Positions 7,546 to 16,201 of a DNA stretch of 64,000 bases are shown here, piece after piece. Position numbers and translations under genes: made by a program. Position 1 is the stretch's first letter; every line of letters starts with the position of its first letter. The DNA comes from Desertimonas sp963786985 (GTDB taxonomy: Bacteria > Actinomycetota > Acidimicrobiia > Acidimicrobiales > Ilumatobacteraceae): the NCBI GenBank assembly GCA_963786985.1, contig CAWBBL010000009.1:354457-418456 (forward strand), written 5' to 3'. Under the pieces are notes generated by a model. That model searched no databases. It was not told the origin of the DNA and worked only from the letters and a program-made list of their open reading frames with translations.

Positions 7546-8952
7546 TCACGAGTTGGTGCTGAGTGTCGGCGTCGTATTGACGGCAGTGGATGAGTCGTTG
7601 GCGGCCGGAAGGTTGATCACGAATCTGGCGCCACTGCGGTAGGCGGTGTCGACGGTCAGGCGGCCACCGTGATGCTCGATGAGTTCGCGGGCGATCGCCA
7701 ATCCGAGGCCGGTACCGCCCTCGGTCGCCGAGCGGCCCTCGTCGAGGCGGGCGAACCGCTCGAAGATGTGCTCGTGCTCGCCAGTCGGAATGCCGGGGCC
7801 ATCGTCCTCGACGGCGACGGTTACTGCCCCAGGTGCCGATGAGACGACAATCCGGACGACGGAACGGGCATGTCGTGTCGCGTTGTCGGTCAGGTTGCCG
7901 ATCGCTCTGGCCAGCTCGGTGGCGTTACCCAGCACGGGTGCTGCACCGTCATGTCGGACTTCGACCTGCACATCGTCGCGCACGACGATCCGTTGTCCGA
8001 CTCGATCGGCGATCGTGGCGAGGTCGACGAGAACTTGTCGATGAGCCGCCGGTGCGGCGAGTGCCGTGTTGCGGGCGAGCAGCAAGAGGTCGTCGGCGAG
8101 CCGCTGGAGGCCGACCACCTCCTCGAGCACGCTGTCGAGTGTCGCGGTCGGATCGGCGCCGTCGGGGTGGGCGAGGTCGACCTCCAGCTCGGTTCGCATG
8201 CGGGTCAGTGGACTGCGCAACTCGTGGGATGCGTCGGCGACGAACCGTCGTTGGCGCCGGCTCGCCTCTTCGACTCGCTCGAGCATGTCGTTCATCGTGC
8301 GGGCGAGTCGCACGATTTCGTCGTCGCCTGCGGGAACGGGGACACGCCGATGAAGTTCGGAGCCGCCGATCGCGGCGACCTCGGCACGGATTTGTTCAAC
8401 CGGGCGCAACGTGCGGCCGACGACGAACCAGATCAACGCGGCGAGCACCCCGGCGACGAGCGGTACGGCGATGGACAGTGACGTGATCAGTGTCGTCACG
8501 CTGTCACTGATGTCGTCCGTCGACGCGGCGAGGTACACGATGACATCGCCGTCGCGCCGTTCGACGATCCGGCTGAGCAGCCGGACGTCGCCGTCGATGC
8601 CAGGCAACGATTCACCGTCGCCGATCGTCTGGCCGGCGGTGATCGCGTTGCCGATCGGAGGGAACCCGTCGATCAGCGGGCTCGACGCCAAGACGTCACC
8701 GTCAACGGAGACGATTTGGGCGACGGTGTCGTCCTCACCGAGATTTGTCAGTGGCGGCAACTCGCCGTTGGCGATGGATGGTTCGAGCTCGTCGACGCGA
8801 GCGGTCATGGCTTCCTCGAGCGTCTCGGTGAGGACGCGCCGTTGGATCGTCACGAGGCCATATCCGATGCCGACGAGCATGACGATGACGACGCCGGTCG
8901 CCAGCGCGGTGACACGGAAGCGGACCGTCGACGGGATTCTGAGTCGGGTCAC
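7546..8952 (-). CDS. Sensor histidine kinase (HAMP, HisKA, HATPase)
   Basis: The 468-residue protein has two transmembrane helices (about 13-36 and 157-178) flanking an extracytoplasmic domain of some 120 residues. These are followed by HAMP, the HisKA box with phospho-acceptor His243 (ASHELRSPLTRM), the N box NLTDNATRHA near 353-362, G1 VEDDGPGIP near 381 and G2 GGTGLGLAIA near 412. All catalytic elements are present. GTG 8952 overlaps the response regulator stop by four bases (GTGA), giving translational coupling. The two exported proteins encoded just beyond the regulator, one a PepSY protein, are likely part of its regulon. Confidence 0.95.
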   Translation of the reverse strand: MTRLRIPSTVRFRVTALATGVVIVMLVGIGYGLVTIQRRVLTETLEEAMTARVDELEPSIANGELPPLTNLGEDDTVAQIVSVDGDVLASSPLIDGFPPIGNAITAGQTIGDGESLPGIDGDVRLLSRIVERRDGDVIVYLAASTDDISDSVTTLITSLSIAVPLVAGVLAALIWFVVGRTLRPVEQIRAEVAAIGGSELHRRVPVPAGDDEIVRLARTMNDMLERVEEASRRQRRFVADASHELRSPLTRMRTELEVDLAHPDGADPTATLDSVLEEVVGLQRLADDLLLLARNTALAAPAAHRQVLVDLATIADRVGQRIVVRDDVQVEVRHDGAAPVLGNATELARAIGNLTDNATRHARSVVRIVVSSAPGAVTVAVEDDGPGIPTGEHEHIFERFARLDEGRSATEGGTGLGLAIARELIEHHGGRLTVDTAYRSGARFVINLPAANDSSTAVNTTPTLSTNS

Positions 8953-9620
8953 GAGCCGTCCAGCCGGTAGCCGGCGCCGCGGATGGTCGTGATCGAGTCG
9001 CATCCGAATGGCTCGTCGACCTTGCGCCGCAGCCGCCCGATGTACACCTCGACGATGTTCGCCGGACCGTCGAACTCGTAGTCCCACACTCCGGCGAGGA
9101 TCTCGTCCTTGGACAGAACGATGCCGCGCCGGCGCATCAAGTACTCCAGGACGTCGAACTCGCGGGCTGTCAACTGGATCTCCGTTTCTCCACGCCAGAC
9201 GCGATGCCCGCCGGGATCGATGCGCAGGTCTCCGACGGCGACAGGCGACGGCGCGCCGCCACCGCTGCGCCGTAGCAGCGCCCGGACCCTGGCGACAAGC
9301 ACAGGAAACGAGAATGGCTTGGTGAGGTAGTCGTCCGCGCCGGTATCGAGCGCCTCGGCCTCATCGAGGTCACCGTCCTTCGCCGTCAGCATCAGGATCG
9401 GGGTCCAGATCCCTGCGTCTCGCAGGTCGGCACATACCTGGAACCCGTTGCGCCCCGGCAACATGATGTCGAGCACGATCAGGTCGTGGGAGCCTTCGGT
9501 GGCCAGCCAACGACCCTCCAGCCCGTCGGATGCCACCTCGACCGTGAACCCTTCAGCATGCAGCCCGCGCCTCACCGCGTTGGCGATCTTGTGGTCATCT
9601 TCGACCAGCAGCACCTTCAC
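8949..9620 (-). CDS. OmpR/PhoB-family response regulator
   Basis: The 223-residue regulator has a receiver domain (Glu7-Asp8-Asp9 acidic cluster, phosphorylation site Asp51 in VLDIMLPG, Thr79, Lys101 in YLTKPF) and a winged-helix C-terminal domain ending TTIRGAGYRLDGS. GTG 9620 is chosen because GGAGG lies 5 bases upstream; an in-frame ATG four codons earlier has no such site. It is the first gene of a two-gene operon with the kinase. Direct repeats spaced 11 bases apart, the usual binding pattern for this class, stand in front of the neighbouring exported-protein genes. Confidence 0.95.
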   Translation of the reverse strand: MKVLLVEDDHKIANAVRRGLHAEGFTVEVASDGLEGRWLATEGSHDLIVLDIMLPGRNGFQVCADLRDAGIWTPILMLTAKDGDLDEAEALDTGADDYLTKPFSFPVLVARVRALLRRSGGGAPSPVAVGDLRIDPGGHRVWRGETEIQLTAREFDVLEYLMRRRGIVLSKDEILAGVWDYEFDGPANIVEVYIGRLRRKVDEPFGCDSITTIRGAGYRLDGS

Positions 9621-9663
9621 GACGACCTCCAACCCCGATTCTTGCCGGTGCGTCTGAATCCAT

Positions 9664-9702
9664 GCTGAACGCCGCAGCCGACCCGTTCAGCGCAACGTCA
9701 GC
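9664..9702 (+). promoter_or_regulatory. Candidate response-regulator boxes upstream of the 9748 gene
   Basis: GTTCAGC (9685-9691) and GTCAGC (9697-9702) align as direct TCAGC repeats 11 bases apart, the register typical of OmpR/PhoB tandem binding. CTGAAC at 9664-9669 is the inverse of GTTCAG. The cluster lies between the divergent regulator gene and the exported-protein gene, so it could serve autoregulation and activation. The same motif recurs before the PepSY gene at 10583-10607. Confidence 0.45.
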
Positions 9703-9747
9703 TCTCCGGTAACAGGGTGGTCTCACCGACATCTTGAAGGAGCAGCC

Positions 9748-10575
9748 ATGCACAGGAACCGGAGAGTCAGCGTGGTCGTCGCTGGGCTCGCGTTGCTCGC
9801 GTCTGCAGGTATCGCAACCGCCAACTCCGACGCGACCGACCCGCCCGCATCGACCGAGACTGAGGGCACCAACCCCGTGTCGACGATCGCGACCGACGAT
9901 TCGACCAGCCCAGAGCCGCCGGTGATCGACCCAGGTGACGGCGGCGACTACGAGCCGTCCATCGATCCCGCAAATTTCGTGGAGGTCGTCGACAACGTCT
10001 ACTTCCCGCTGTCTCCCGGGTCGCGCTGGGTGTACGAAGGCGAGAGTGACGGCGTCGCCGAACGCATCGAGGTCGAGGTGCTCGACGAGCGACGCGACAT
10101 CATGGGCATCTCCGCGGTCGTCGTCCATGACACGGTCTACGTCGCCGGTGAGCTCGCCGAGGACACCTACGACTGGTATGCCCAGGACACCGACGGCAAC
10201 GTGTGGTACCTCGGCGAGGCAACCCAGGAATTCGACGACGGTGAGGTGAGCGACGCCGGGTCGTGGGAGTACGGCGTCGATGGAGCACTCCCTGGAATCG
10301 TCATGCTCGCGAGTCCCACGATCGGTGACGCCTACCGGCAGGAGTACTACGCCGGCGAGGCCGAGGACATGGGCGAGGTCATCGAAGTCGGAGCGACCGT
10401 GACGATCGGTCTCGGCGAGTACACCGACGTCGTCGTCACCGAGGACTGGACGCCGCTGGAACCCGACGTCATCGAGAACAAGTCGTATGCACCCGGAATT
10501 GGGGTCATTCACGAGACGGACGTCGCCGGAGGAGACGAGACCGTCGAACTCGTCGACTTCACACCAGGCAGCTGA
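9748..10575 (+). CDS. Secreted protein of unknown function
   Basis: The 275-residue protein starts at ATG 9748 after AAGGAG at 9736-9741. An Arg-rich start and hydrophobic core (MHRNRRVSVVVAGLALLASAG) form a signal peptide, followed by a Ser/Thr/Glu/Pro-rich stretch to about residue 65 and an acidic globular domain opening FVEVVDNVYFPLSPGSRWVYEG. The (N.YFPL.PGSRW.Y) motif is a recurrent start of uncharacterised actinobacterial exported proteins. No catalytic motif is recognised. It sits next to a two-component system, with repeats resembling regulator boxes in its promoter. Confidence 0.7.
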   Translation: MHRNRRVSVVVAGLALLASAGIATANSDATDPPASTETEGTNPVSTIATDDSTSPEPPVIDPGDGGDYEPSIDPANFVEVVDNVYFPLSPGSRWVYEGESDGVAERIEVEVLDERRDIMGISAVVVHDTVYVAGELAEDTYDWYAQDTDGNVWYLGEATQEFDDGEVSDAGSWEYGVDGALPGIVMLASPTIGDAYRQEYYAGEAEDMGEVIEVGATVTIGLGEYTDVVVTEDWTPLEPDVIENKSYAPGIGVIHETDVAGGDETVELVDFTPGS

Positions 10576-10582
10576 CACGGCT

Positions 10583-10607
10583 GTCAGCGGGTCAGGCTGG
10601 GTTCAGC
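10583..10607 (+). promoter_or_regulatory. Candidate response-regulator boxes upstream of the PepSY gene
   Basis: Three copies of a TCAG motif are present: GTCAGC (10583-10588), GTCAGG (10591-10596) and GTTCAGC (10601-10607). The second and third are 11 bases apart, the same motif and register as at 9685-9702. The site begins just after the stop codon of the upstream gene and about 55 bases before the PepSY start codon. Confidence 0.45.
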
Positions 10608-10659
10608 TGCCCCTGCGCACGATGTCGTCAAGAGCTCGATCACACGTTGGAGGAACGAG

Positions 10660-10995
10660 ATGAAGCGTGCAACCAAGCTCGCGTCCGTCGGGGCCATCGG
10701 GGTTGGCGTCGTCGCCGCAGCAGGACTGACCGTGGCCAATGCCTCATCGGGCGACGACGGACCAGAGGACGACGGAGCTGACACCGCCATCTCCGGCGAA
10801 GCCTTGCAACTCGCAAGCGCGGCAGCCCTGGCCCATACGGGACAAGGCCGGGTCACCGGCTCGGAGGTCGACGACGAGGAGAGCAAGTACGAGATCGAGG
10901 TCACGCTCGATAACGGCGACCAGGTCGATGTCCAGCTCGACGAGCAGTTCAACGTCGTCGGCGACGAGACCGACGGCCGCGCCGACGACGACTGA
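10660..10995 (+). CDS. Small exported PepSY-domain protein
   Basis: The start is ATG 10660, with GGAGG about 7 bases upstream. The 111 residues comprise a signal peptide (MKRATKLASVGAIGVGVVAAAG), an acidic linker, and one PepSY domain (ALQLASAAALAHTGQGRVTGSEVDDEESKYEIEVTLDNG...QVDVQLDEQFNVV). PepSY proteins are often encoded beside two-component systems and are thought to modulate extracytoplasmic proteases or metal stress. The very acidic tail (ETDGRADDD) could bind cations, which is speculation. Shared upstream repeats tie it to the regulator at 8949. Confidence 0.85.
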   Translation: MKRATKLASVGAIGVGVVAAAGLTVANASSGDDGPEDDGADTAISGEALQLASAAALAHTGQGRVTGSEVDDEESKYEIEVTLDNGDQVDVQLDEQFNVVGDETDGRADDD

Positions 10996-11039
10996 CTCCC
11001 GTTGGCGCCGACAACACCGATGGCGTGGGGTCGCCGGTG

Positions 11040-11456
11040 TCAGCTGGCGGCCGGCTCGCCGGCGGTGTCCACCATCCATGGCACACCGAAGCGGTCGGTG
11101 CACATGCCGAAGCCCTTCGACCAAAACGTCGGGCCGAACGGCGCCGTCACCTCACCGCCGTCTGCGAGTCCGTCGAACACCCGCTTGCCCTCGGCCTCGT
11201 CCGCCGACGTGTAGGCCACCGCCAAGCCGGCCATCGGGCCGCCCGTTGCCTCCGGGTCGTCGGAGCCCATCAGGAACGAGTCGCCGAGCTTGATCGACGC
11301 ATGCATCACGCTGTCCGCTGACGCACCCGGCATCCGAGAGTCCTCGGGAACGTCAGACTGCCTCATCACGTTCAATTCGCCGCCGAAGACCGTCTGGTAG
11401 TGCTGGAACGCCTCCGCACAGTCGCCGCTGAAGAAGAGGTACGGGTTGAAACTCAT
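11040..11456 (-). CDS. VOC family protein, PhnB-like
   Basis: The 138-residue protein begins MSFNPYLFFSGDCAEAFQHYQTVFGGEL, the usual N-terminus of PhnB-type VOC proteins, and ends with FGMCTDRFGVPWMVD. AGGAGGA lies directly upstream of ATG 11456. PhnB homologues are small dimeric glyoxalase/bleomycin-fold proteins of mostly unknown substrate; none of the neighbours points to phosphonate metabolism. It is convergent with the PepSY gene. Confidence 0.85.
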   Translation of the reverse strand: MSFNPYLFFSGDCAEAFQHYQTVFGGELNVMRQSDVPEDSRMPGASADSVMHASIKLGDSFLMGSDDPEATGGPMAGLAVAYTSADEAEGKRVFDGLADGGEVTAPFGPTFWSKGFGMCTDRFGVPWMVDTAGEPAAS

Positions 11457-11567
11457 GATGTCTCCTCCTGGGATTGAGTCCTACGTGCCCACTCTGCCAT
11501 CGCGACGAGTTCGTGGCCAGCCGTCGAGAGTTCCCGACACCGCCGGTCGCCGCGGATCAATCGACCG

Positions 11568-12833
11568 TCAGCTTGCTCGGGAGGGTTCGGGCGCTGTGAC
11601 CTGCGCCGTCGGTGTTGGCATCGAGATGCAGGCGGTCGCTCCAAGGGCGAGCACGGCGGCGCCAATCGCAAAGCCGACCCCCAGGGACACGTGCTGGGCC
11701 ACGGGGCCGATCACCAGGGCGGCGACGACGCCGGACAACTGCAGGGTCAGCGACTGCACCGACAGCACCGTTGCCCGCTCGGTCGACGGCACGGAGCGGT
11801 GGATGATGTCGCTGATCAGCGGCCGGGCGATCCCGTTCAGCGCGTAGAACCCGACGAGGGCGACTGCTGCGAAGGCCACGGACGACGTCGCCACGCCCAG
11901 CAGGGCGAACGCGCCGAGGAGCCGAGCGACCATGATCGCGCGGGACGGCGATTGCAGCAGCCGCACGGCCACCACCGCTTGGGTCGAGCCGGCCGCCGAG
12001 CCGAAGAATCCGGCCGTCAACAACACGGCGTAGGGACCGGCGGCCTCCGCCTCACCGCCGAGAAGGCGAGCGAACGACGCTGGGGCCAGCAGTTCCACGA
12101 CTGCCAGCGCGACGCCCATGCTCGCCATCAGGATCGTGATGCGCCGTAGCGGGCCGTGCCCAACCGCCAACTGCAGGCCGGACCAGACCGTGCCGGGTAC
12201 TCCATGGACCACCCCGCTCAACGAGGGCCGCTCGGGGCGCTCGGTCTCGTGCACCCAGGCGACGATGGCGGCGACGATGACGAGGCAGATCCCGGCGCTG
12301 ACCAAGAACGGCACGGACAGATCGATGACCGTGGCACCACGGGCCGGCGGCGGGACGAGGGCGACCAGGCCACCTCCACACAGCGCGCCGATGCCGATCG
12401 CAGTCGCCTCGACCGCCTTGGCATGGGCGAGATCGCGTTTGAGATCGAGTTCTGGGGCACCTTGACGAGCCGAGTCGACGAACCAGGCTTCGAGTGGACC
12501 GGAATCCAGAGCTCGGCCGAGCCCGCCGAGCGCAGCGGCCGACACGAGCACGGCGAAACCCTCGCCAAGGGCGAAGACCAAGCTCTCGACCATCAACACC
12601 AGAGACGCCGTGATCAGCACCTGCCGTCGCCCGAGAACGTCGGCGAGGCCACCCGTCGGCAATTCGAAGAGCGCGGTTGTCAGGCTGTAGACGGCGAACA
12701 CGACGCCGACGCTCGTGAGATCCAAGCCGCGTGCCTGGAGCAACAAGATCAGCACCGGGACCTGGAGACCGACCTGGAACCAGCGCAGCGCCAGCAACCC
12801 CAGAAAGCGGCGCCGCAGCATCTTCGACTCCAT
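11568..12833 (-). CDS. MFS transporter
   Basis: This hydrophobic protein of about 421 residues has some twelve transmembrane segments and the major facilitator signature after the second helix (LPTGGLADVLGRRQVLI). A loop with TERPERPSL divides the two six-helix halves. ATG 12833 gives a normal cytosolic N-terminus (MESKMLRRRFLGLLALRWFQ); TTG 12866 or GTG 12857 are in-frame alternatives, and none has a strong Shine-Dalgarno sequence. The substrate is unknown; drug or metabolite efflux is the usual role of this branch. Confidence 0.85.
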   Translation of the reverse strand: MESKMLRRRFLGLLALRWFQVGLQVPVLILLLQARGLDLTSVGVVFAVYSLTTALFELPTGGLADVLGRRQVLITASLVLMVESLVFALGEGFAVLVSAAALGGLGRALDSGPLEAWFVDSARQGAPELDLKRDLAHAKAVEATAIGIGALCGGGLVALVPPPARGATVIDLSVPFLVSAGICLVIVAAIVAWVHETERPERPSLSGVVHGVPGTVWSGLQLAVGHGPLRRITILMASMGVALAVVELLAPASFARLLGGEAEAAGPYAVLLTAGFFGSAAGSTQAVVAVRLLQSPSRAIMVARLLGAFALLGVATSSVAFAAVALVGFYALNGIARPLISDIIHRSVPSTERATVLSVQSLTLQLSGVVAALVIGPVAQHVSLGVGFAIGAAVLALGATACISMPTPTAQVTAPEPSRAS

Positions 12834-12965
12834 TTCGGTGTTGATGTTCGATCTCACCCCAATCAATTGAACCCGCCGAGGTCGATCGTGGAGAGTTCAT
12901 CGTGCAGGGTCGCCCGATCCCGGTTTGCTGTCGACAGGGGAGACGTCGACGGGCACAGTGACGGC

Positions 12966-13112
12966 ATGACATCCGCGTTGCTCGTACAGCGTCGAGCAGT
13001 CGACGGCGCGTTGGGTACCGCGGTCTCGATCCGCCGACTCGGTGGGCGCGCCGGCCCGCGGTGGGAGGCCGGCGAGTTGAGTGCCGCGGCAAATCTCGTC
13101 AGGCGGTCGTGA
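12966..13112 (+). CDS. Possible small ORF coupled to the flippase gene
   Basis: A 48-codon frame starts at ATG 12966, six bases after CACAGT, a possible leaderless -10, and ends at TGA 13110-13112, whose last base is the A of the next gene's ATG (TGATG overlap). The peptide is basic and Arg-rich with no family resemblance. The stop-start overlap is what makes it worth listing; coding potential is otherwise weak. Confidence 0.25.
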   Translation: MTSALLVQRRAVDGALGTAVSIRRLGGRAGPRWEAGELSAAANLVRRS

Positions 13113-14101
13113 TGCTCGGCCGCATCGTGCGCTTGGCGCTCGCCGCGGTCGGTCTCTATTTCGTCTGGCCCTCGCTGGTCGAGGTATTCGGGTCGTACGA
13201 CGAGCTGGCGGTGATCCGGCCGTGGTGGTTCGTCGTGATGGCGATGCTGGAGATGGCGAGTTTTGTGTGCGTCTGGCTGCTCGTCGGGATCTCCACGTCG
13301 AGTTCTCAGTGGCTGCTGATCGCGACATCACAACTTGTGGGCAACGCAGTGGGCTCGATCGTCCCGGGCGGCCCGGCTGCCGGAGGGCCGTTGCAGTACT
13401 CGTACATGGTCCGCGGTGGGGAGGAACCGGCCCGAACGGCATCGGGTCTGGCAGCGGCTTCAATGCTGACGACCACCGCGCTGTTCGGGTTGGCGGCGCT
13501 CTGTGTTCCACTGACGTTCCGTGTCGGGAACCTCGATGCTCGTCTCGAGCGCGCGGCTTGGATCGGCACCGGTGCGTTCGTCGTTCTGCTGCTCCTGGGA
13601 TTCGCGGCGTTCGCGTGGGACGGTCTGCTGCGCACCGTGGCGCGGGGAACCGAGTGGGTGCTCAACCGTGTCCGTCGGCGCCGGCCGCCGACCGTCGACC
13701 TTCCCGAGCGTGTGCTCGAGGAGCGCGACCGGGTTCGCCGTGCGCTCGGTGCCCGTTGGCCGTGGGCGGTCGTCGCCGTCGTGAGCAAGTGGGCGTTCGA
13801 CTACTTCGCCCTCGTGGCCGCTGTCGCGGCGAGCGGCGCCCGGGTCGAGTCGGTTCCGTTGATGCTCGCGTACCTGGCCGCCAGCGTGCTGAAGATGATC
13901 CCGATCACGCCAGGCGGACTCGGGTTCGTCGAGGCCGGTTTGGCGGTGACGCTCGTTTGGGCCGGGCTCTCCGCAGCCAACGCCACACTGGCCACGCTTG
14001 CGTACCGGCTGGTGTCCTACTGGTTGCCGCTCATCGCGGGAGTCGCGGCGGCCGTCGTCTACCGTCACCGTTACCCCGCGAGGGCGGGTCCCCTGGCGTG
14101 A
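13112..14101 (+). CDS. Lysylphosphatidylglycerol synthase TM-region (UPF0104) protein
   Basis: The 329-residue integral membrane protein has about eight transmembrane helices and the family landmarks GSIVPGGPAAGGPLQYSYM near residue 85 and KMIPITPGGLGFVEAGLAV near residue 265. These belong to the LPG_synthase_TM family (AglD/MprF flippase domain, PF03706). No C-terminal lysyl-transfer domain follows, so it is a stand-alone TM protein, often associated with lipid or glycolipid translocation. The substrate is unknown. ATG 13112 overlaps the stop of a small upstream frame; GTG 13109 is an alternative. Confidence 0.85.
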   Translation: MLGRIVRLALAAVGLYFVWPSLVEVFGSYDELAVIRPWWFVVMAMLEMASFVCVWLLVGISTSSSQWLLIATSQLVGNAVGSIVPGGPAAGGPLQYSYMVRGGEEPARTASGLAAASMLTTTALFGLAALCVPLTFRVGNLDARLERAAWIGTGAFVVLLLLGFAAFAWDGLLRTVARGTEWVLNRVRRRRPPTVDLPERVLEERDRVRRALGARWPWAVVAVVSKWAFDYFALVAAVAASGARVESVPLMLAYLAASVLKMIPITPGGLGFVEAGLAVTLVWAGLSAANATLATLAYRLVSYWLPLIAGVAAAVVYRHRYPARAGPLA

Positions 14102-14155
14102 CGCGACCGCGTGGTGAATTGCTCGCGCCCCCGTGCGACTGGTTCGCCGTCGCCG

Positions 14156-14608
14156 CTAGGTGACCCGGTACACCTCGTAGGCAACACCGCCGGGTATGAG
14201 CCGGCCCCGTCCGACCATGACCGTTTGGTTGACCCAGCCGTACCGATCGTCGCCGGTCTCCAGTCGGGGCAGCGTTCTGAAGTACTGGTCCCCGAAGTCG
14301 GTTTCCTCGGCCATTGTCCGAGTGGCAGTCATCACCGTCTCGGTCAGCTCGAGTACCCCGTGGTAGGAGATGTACAGCACAGCCCCGTCGTCGGTCTGGA
14401 TCTGGCCGCGGACGTCGAGGCGGCCCCAGCCGTCGGGGCCGATGAGGAACCAGTCACCACCGCCGCCCACGAACGTGCCGTTGATGCGGTCACCCTTCAC
14501 CTGCCCTTCGGTGACCTCGAAGAAGGCTCTGGTCCCGTATGGGCCGGCGCCGATCATCAACGGCGGAGCCAGCGAGGCTTGGTAGGTGAACTCGAGTTCC
14601 AGCTCCAT
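14156..14608 (-). CDS. DUF3237 family protein
   Basis: The chosen start, ATG 14608, follows GAGGGAGG by a short gap; longer in-frame starts lack a ribosome site. The 150 residues match the DUF3237 beta-barrel pattern: MELELEFTYQASL at the start, then GDRINGTFVGGGGDW, GRLDVRGQIQTDDGAVLYISYHGV and YGWVNQTVMVGRG. The function of the family is unknown; members often accompany catabolic genes. It lies downstream of the aldo/keto reductase on the same strand, separated by about 140 bases that contain a REP-like palindrome. Confidence 0.85.
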   Translation of the reverse strand: MELELEFTYQASLAPPLMIGAGPYGTRAFFEVTEGQVKGDRINGTFVGGGGDWFLIGPDGWGRLDVRGQIQTDDGAVLYISYHGVLELTETVMTATRTMAEETDFGDQYFRTLPRLETGDDRYGWVNQTVMVGRGRLIPGGVAYEVYRVT

Positions 14609-14688
14609 GGACCCTCCCTCGACGACCGGACGTGGTGAACGGTACTCAGCAGTCGACCGGCGCATCGCGTCGCGAAATGCGCTCGACT

Positions 14689-14708
14689 GCCCTCAGCTTG
14701 TCGAGGGC
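14689..14708. repeat. REP-like palindrome
   Basis: The 20-base sequence has 6 bp arms, GCCCTC and GAGGGC (as read on the minus strand), around GACAAGCT. It resembles the widespread environmental-bacterial palindrome with core CGACAAGCTCAGGG. It lies in the gap between two same-strand genes, the usual place for such elements, and could act as an mRNA end stabiliser. Only this one clear copy is seen in the window. Confidence 0.4.
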
Positions 14709-14749
14709 CGGGCGAGGACCTCGGTCACCGCCGTTGGCGGCGCAGTGAG

Positions 14750-15715
14750 TCACCATGCGTAGGCCTCGGGAGCGGCGCCACCCGGGCCGGGGAAGATGCG
14801 GTCGAGTTCGGTGACTGTCTCGTCGTCGAGTTGCACGTCGAGTGCGGCGATGGCGCCATCGAGTTGCTCGACGGTGCGCGGGCCGATGATCGGCGCCGTC
14901 ACCGCCGGGTTGCGCAGCAGCCACGCCAGCGCCACGTTGGCGGGCGGCGCGCCGTGGTCGGCACACAACTTCTCCCATGCTTCCAGCGTCGGTCGCATGC
15001 GCTCGACCTGCTGTCTAGTCCGCTCGGCGCCGCGGCGACCCTCGGTGAGCTTCTGCAGGGCGCCGCCGAGGATGCCGCCGCCGAGTGGGCTCCACGGAAT
15101 GACGCCGATGCCGTAGTCGATGCACGCAGGCAGCACCTCGAGCTCGACCATGCGGGCGTTCAGGTTGTACAGGCTCTGCTCTGACACCAACCCCAGGAAG
15201 TTCCGGCGCGCGGCCCGCTCATTGGCCTTGACGATGTGCCATCCGGCGAAGTTGCTGCTGCCGACGTACAGGACCTTGCCCTGCTGCACCAGTAGCTCCA
15301 TCGCCTGCCAGATCTCTTCCCACGGTGTGTCGCGGTCGACGTGGTGCATCTGGTAGAGGTCGATGTAGTCGGTCTGCATCCGCCGCAGGCTGCGCTCGCA
15401 CGACTCGCGGATGTGTCGAGCCGACAGCCTGCTGGTGTTCGGCCACGAATCGCGACCCCCGTACACCTTGGTCGCGATGACCGTCCGCTCCCGGCGGCGA
15501 TCGCCCTGGATCAGCCAGCGGCCGATGATCTCTTCGGTCGGTAGGCCCGGCGCGCCGTACACGTTGGCCGTGTCGAAGAAGTTGATGCCGAGCTCCAGCG
15601 CCCGGTCCATGATCCGATGACCCTCAGCCTCGACGGCCTCGCCGCCAAAGTTCATGGTGCCGAGGCACAGCGGACTCACCCGCAGCCCGGTGCGGCCCAG
15701 CAATCGATAGTCCAT
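14750..15715 (-). CDS. Aldo/keto reductase
   Basis: The 321-residue NADPH-dependent oxidoreductase starts MDYRLLGRTGLRVSPLCLGTMNFGG, the classic AKR N-terminus. Catalytic residues appear in order: Asp in NFFDTANVYG with Tyr in the same motif, Lys in VIATKVYG, and His in YQMHHVD. The C-terminal NADP site is around GPRTVEQLDGAIAALDV. ATG 15715 is chosen as the family start; an in-frame upstream ATG at 15811 would overlap the divergent VOC gene. The substrate is probably a carbonyl compound but unspecified. Confidence 0.92.
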   Translation of the reverse strand: MDYRLLGRTGLRVSPLCLGTMNFGGEAVEAEGHRIMDRALELGINFFDTANVYGAPGLPTEEIIGRWLIQGDRRRERTVIATKVYGGRDSWPNTSRLSARHIRESCERSLRRMQTDYIDLYQMHHVDRDTPWEEIWQAMELLVQQGKVLYVGSSNFAGWHIVKANERAARRNFLGLVSEQSLYNLNARMVELEVLPACIDYGIGVIPWSPLGGGILGGALQKLTEGRRGAERTRQQVERMRPTLEAWEKLCADHGAPPANVALAWLLRNPAVTAPIIGPRTVEQLDGAIAALDVQLDDETVTELDRIFPGPGGAAPEAYAW

Positions 15716-15767
15716 GCCGAGAAACGTACGCCCCGTGGCGACACCACGCCGCGCGTAGTCTCGTGGT

Positions 15768-16139
15768 GTGGAACGCGTGACGGGCATCGGGGGCGTGTTC
15801 CTACGCAGCACCGATCCCGATCGGCTTGGCCGATGGTATGCGGAACAGCTGGGCGTCGACCTACCACCAGCCGCCTACGACGAACCGGTCTGGACACAAG
15901 AGGCCGGACCAACGGTGTGGGCCATTTTCGGCAAGGACTCCGACATGCTCGGTCGCCCCGAGCAGCAATGGATGATCAACTTCCGGGTCGGCGACCTCGA
16001 CGCCATGGTGAGCCAGCTTCGAGCAGCGAACGTCGCGGTCGAGGTCGACGCCGAGGAATATCCCAACGGCCGGTTCGCTCGGCTCGCCGATCCCGACGGC
16101 AACCCCATCGAGCTCTGGCAGCCGATGTCATCGACGTAG
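15768..16139 (+). CDS. VOC family (glyoxalase-like) protein
   Basis: The 123-residue single-domain VOC protein begins GTG 15768 (VERVTGIGGVFLRSTDPDRLGRWYAEQLGV) and ends DPDGNPIELWQP, with the conserved C-terminal Glu that usually binds metal. TAGTCT lies six bases before the GTG, so the message is probably leaderless. It is divergent from the aldo/keto reductase, about 50 bases apart. The substrate cannot be predicted. Confidence 0.88.
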   Translation: MERVTGIGGVFLRSTDPDRLGRWYAEQLGVDLPPAAYDEPVWTQEAGPTVWAIFGKDSDMLGRPEQQWMINFRVGDLDAMVSQLRAANVAVEVDAEEYPNGRFARLADPDGNPIELWQPMSST

Positions 16140-16201
16140 CCACGATCTGGGCGTTGTCAGTCTCGACTGCGTGACCCTGGACAACCAGATCATCGCTCGG
16201 T

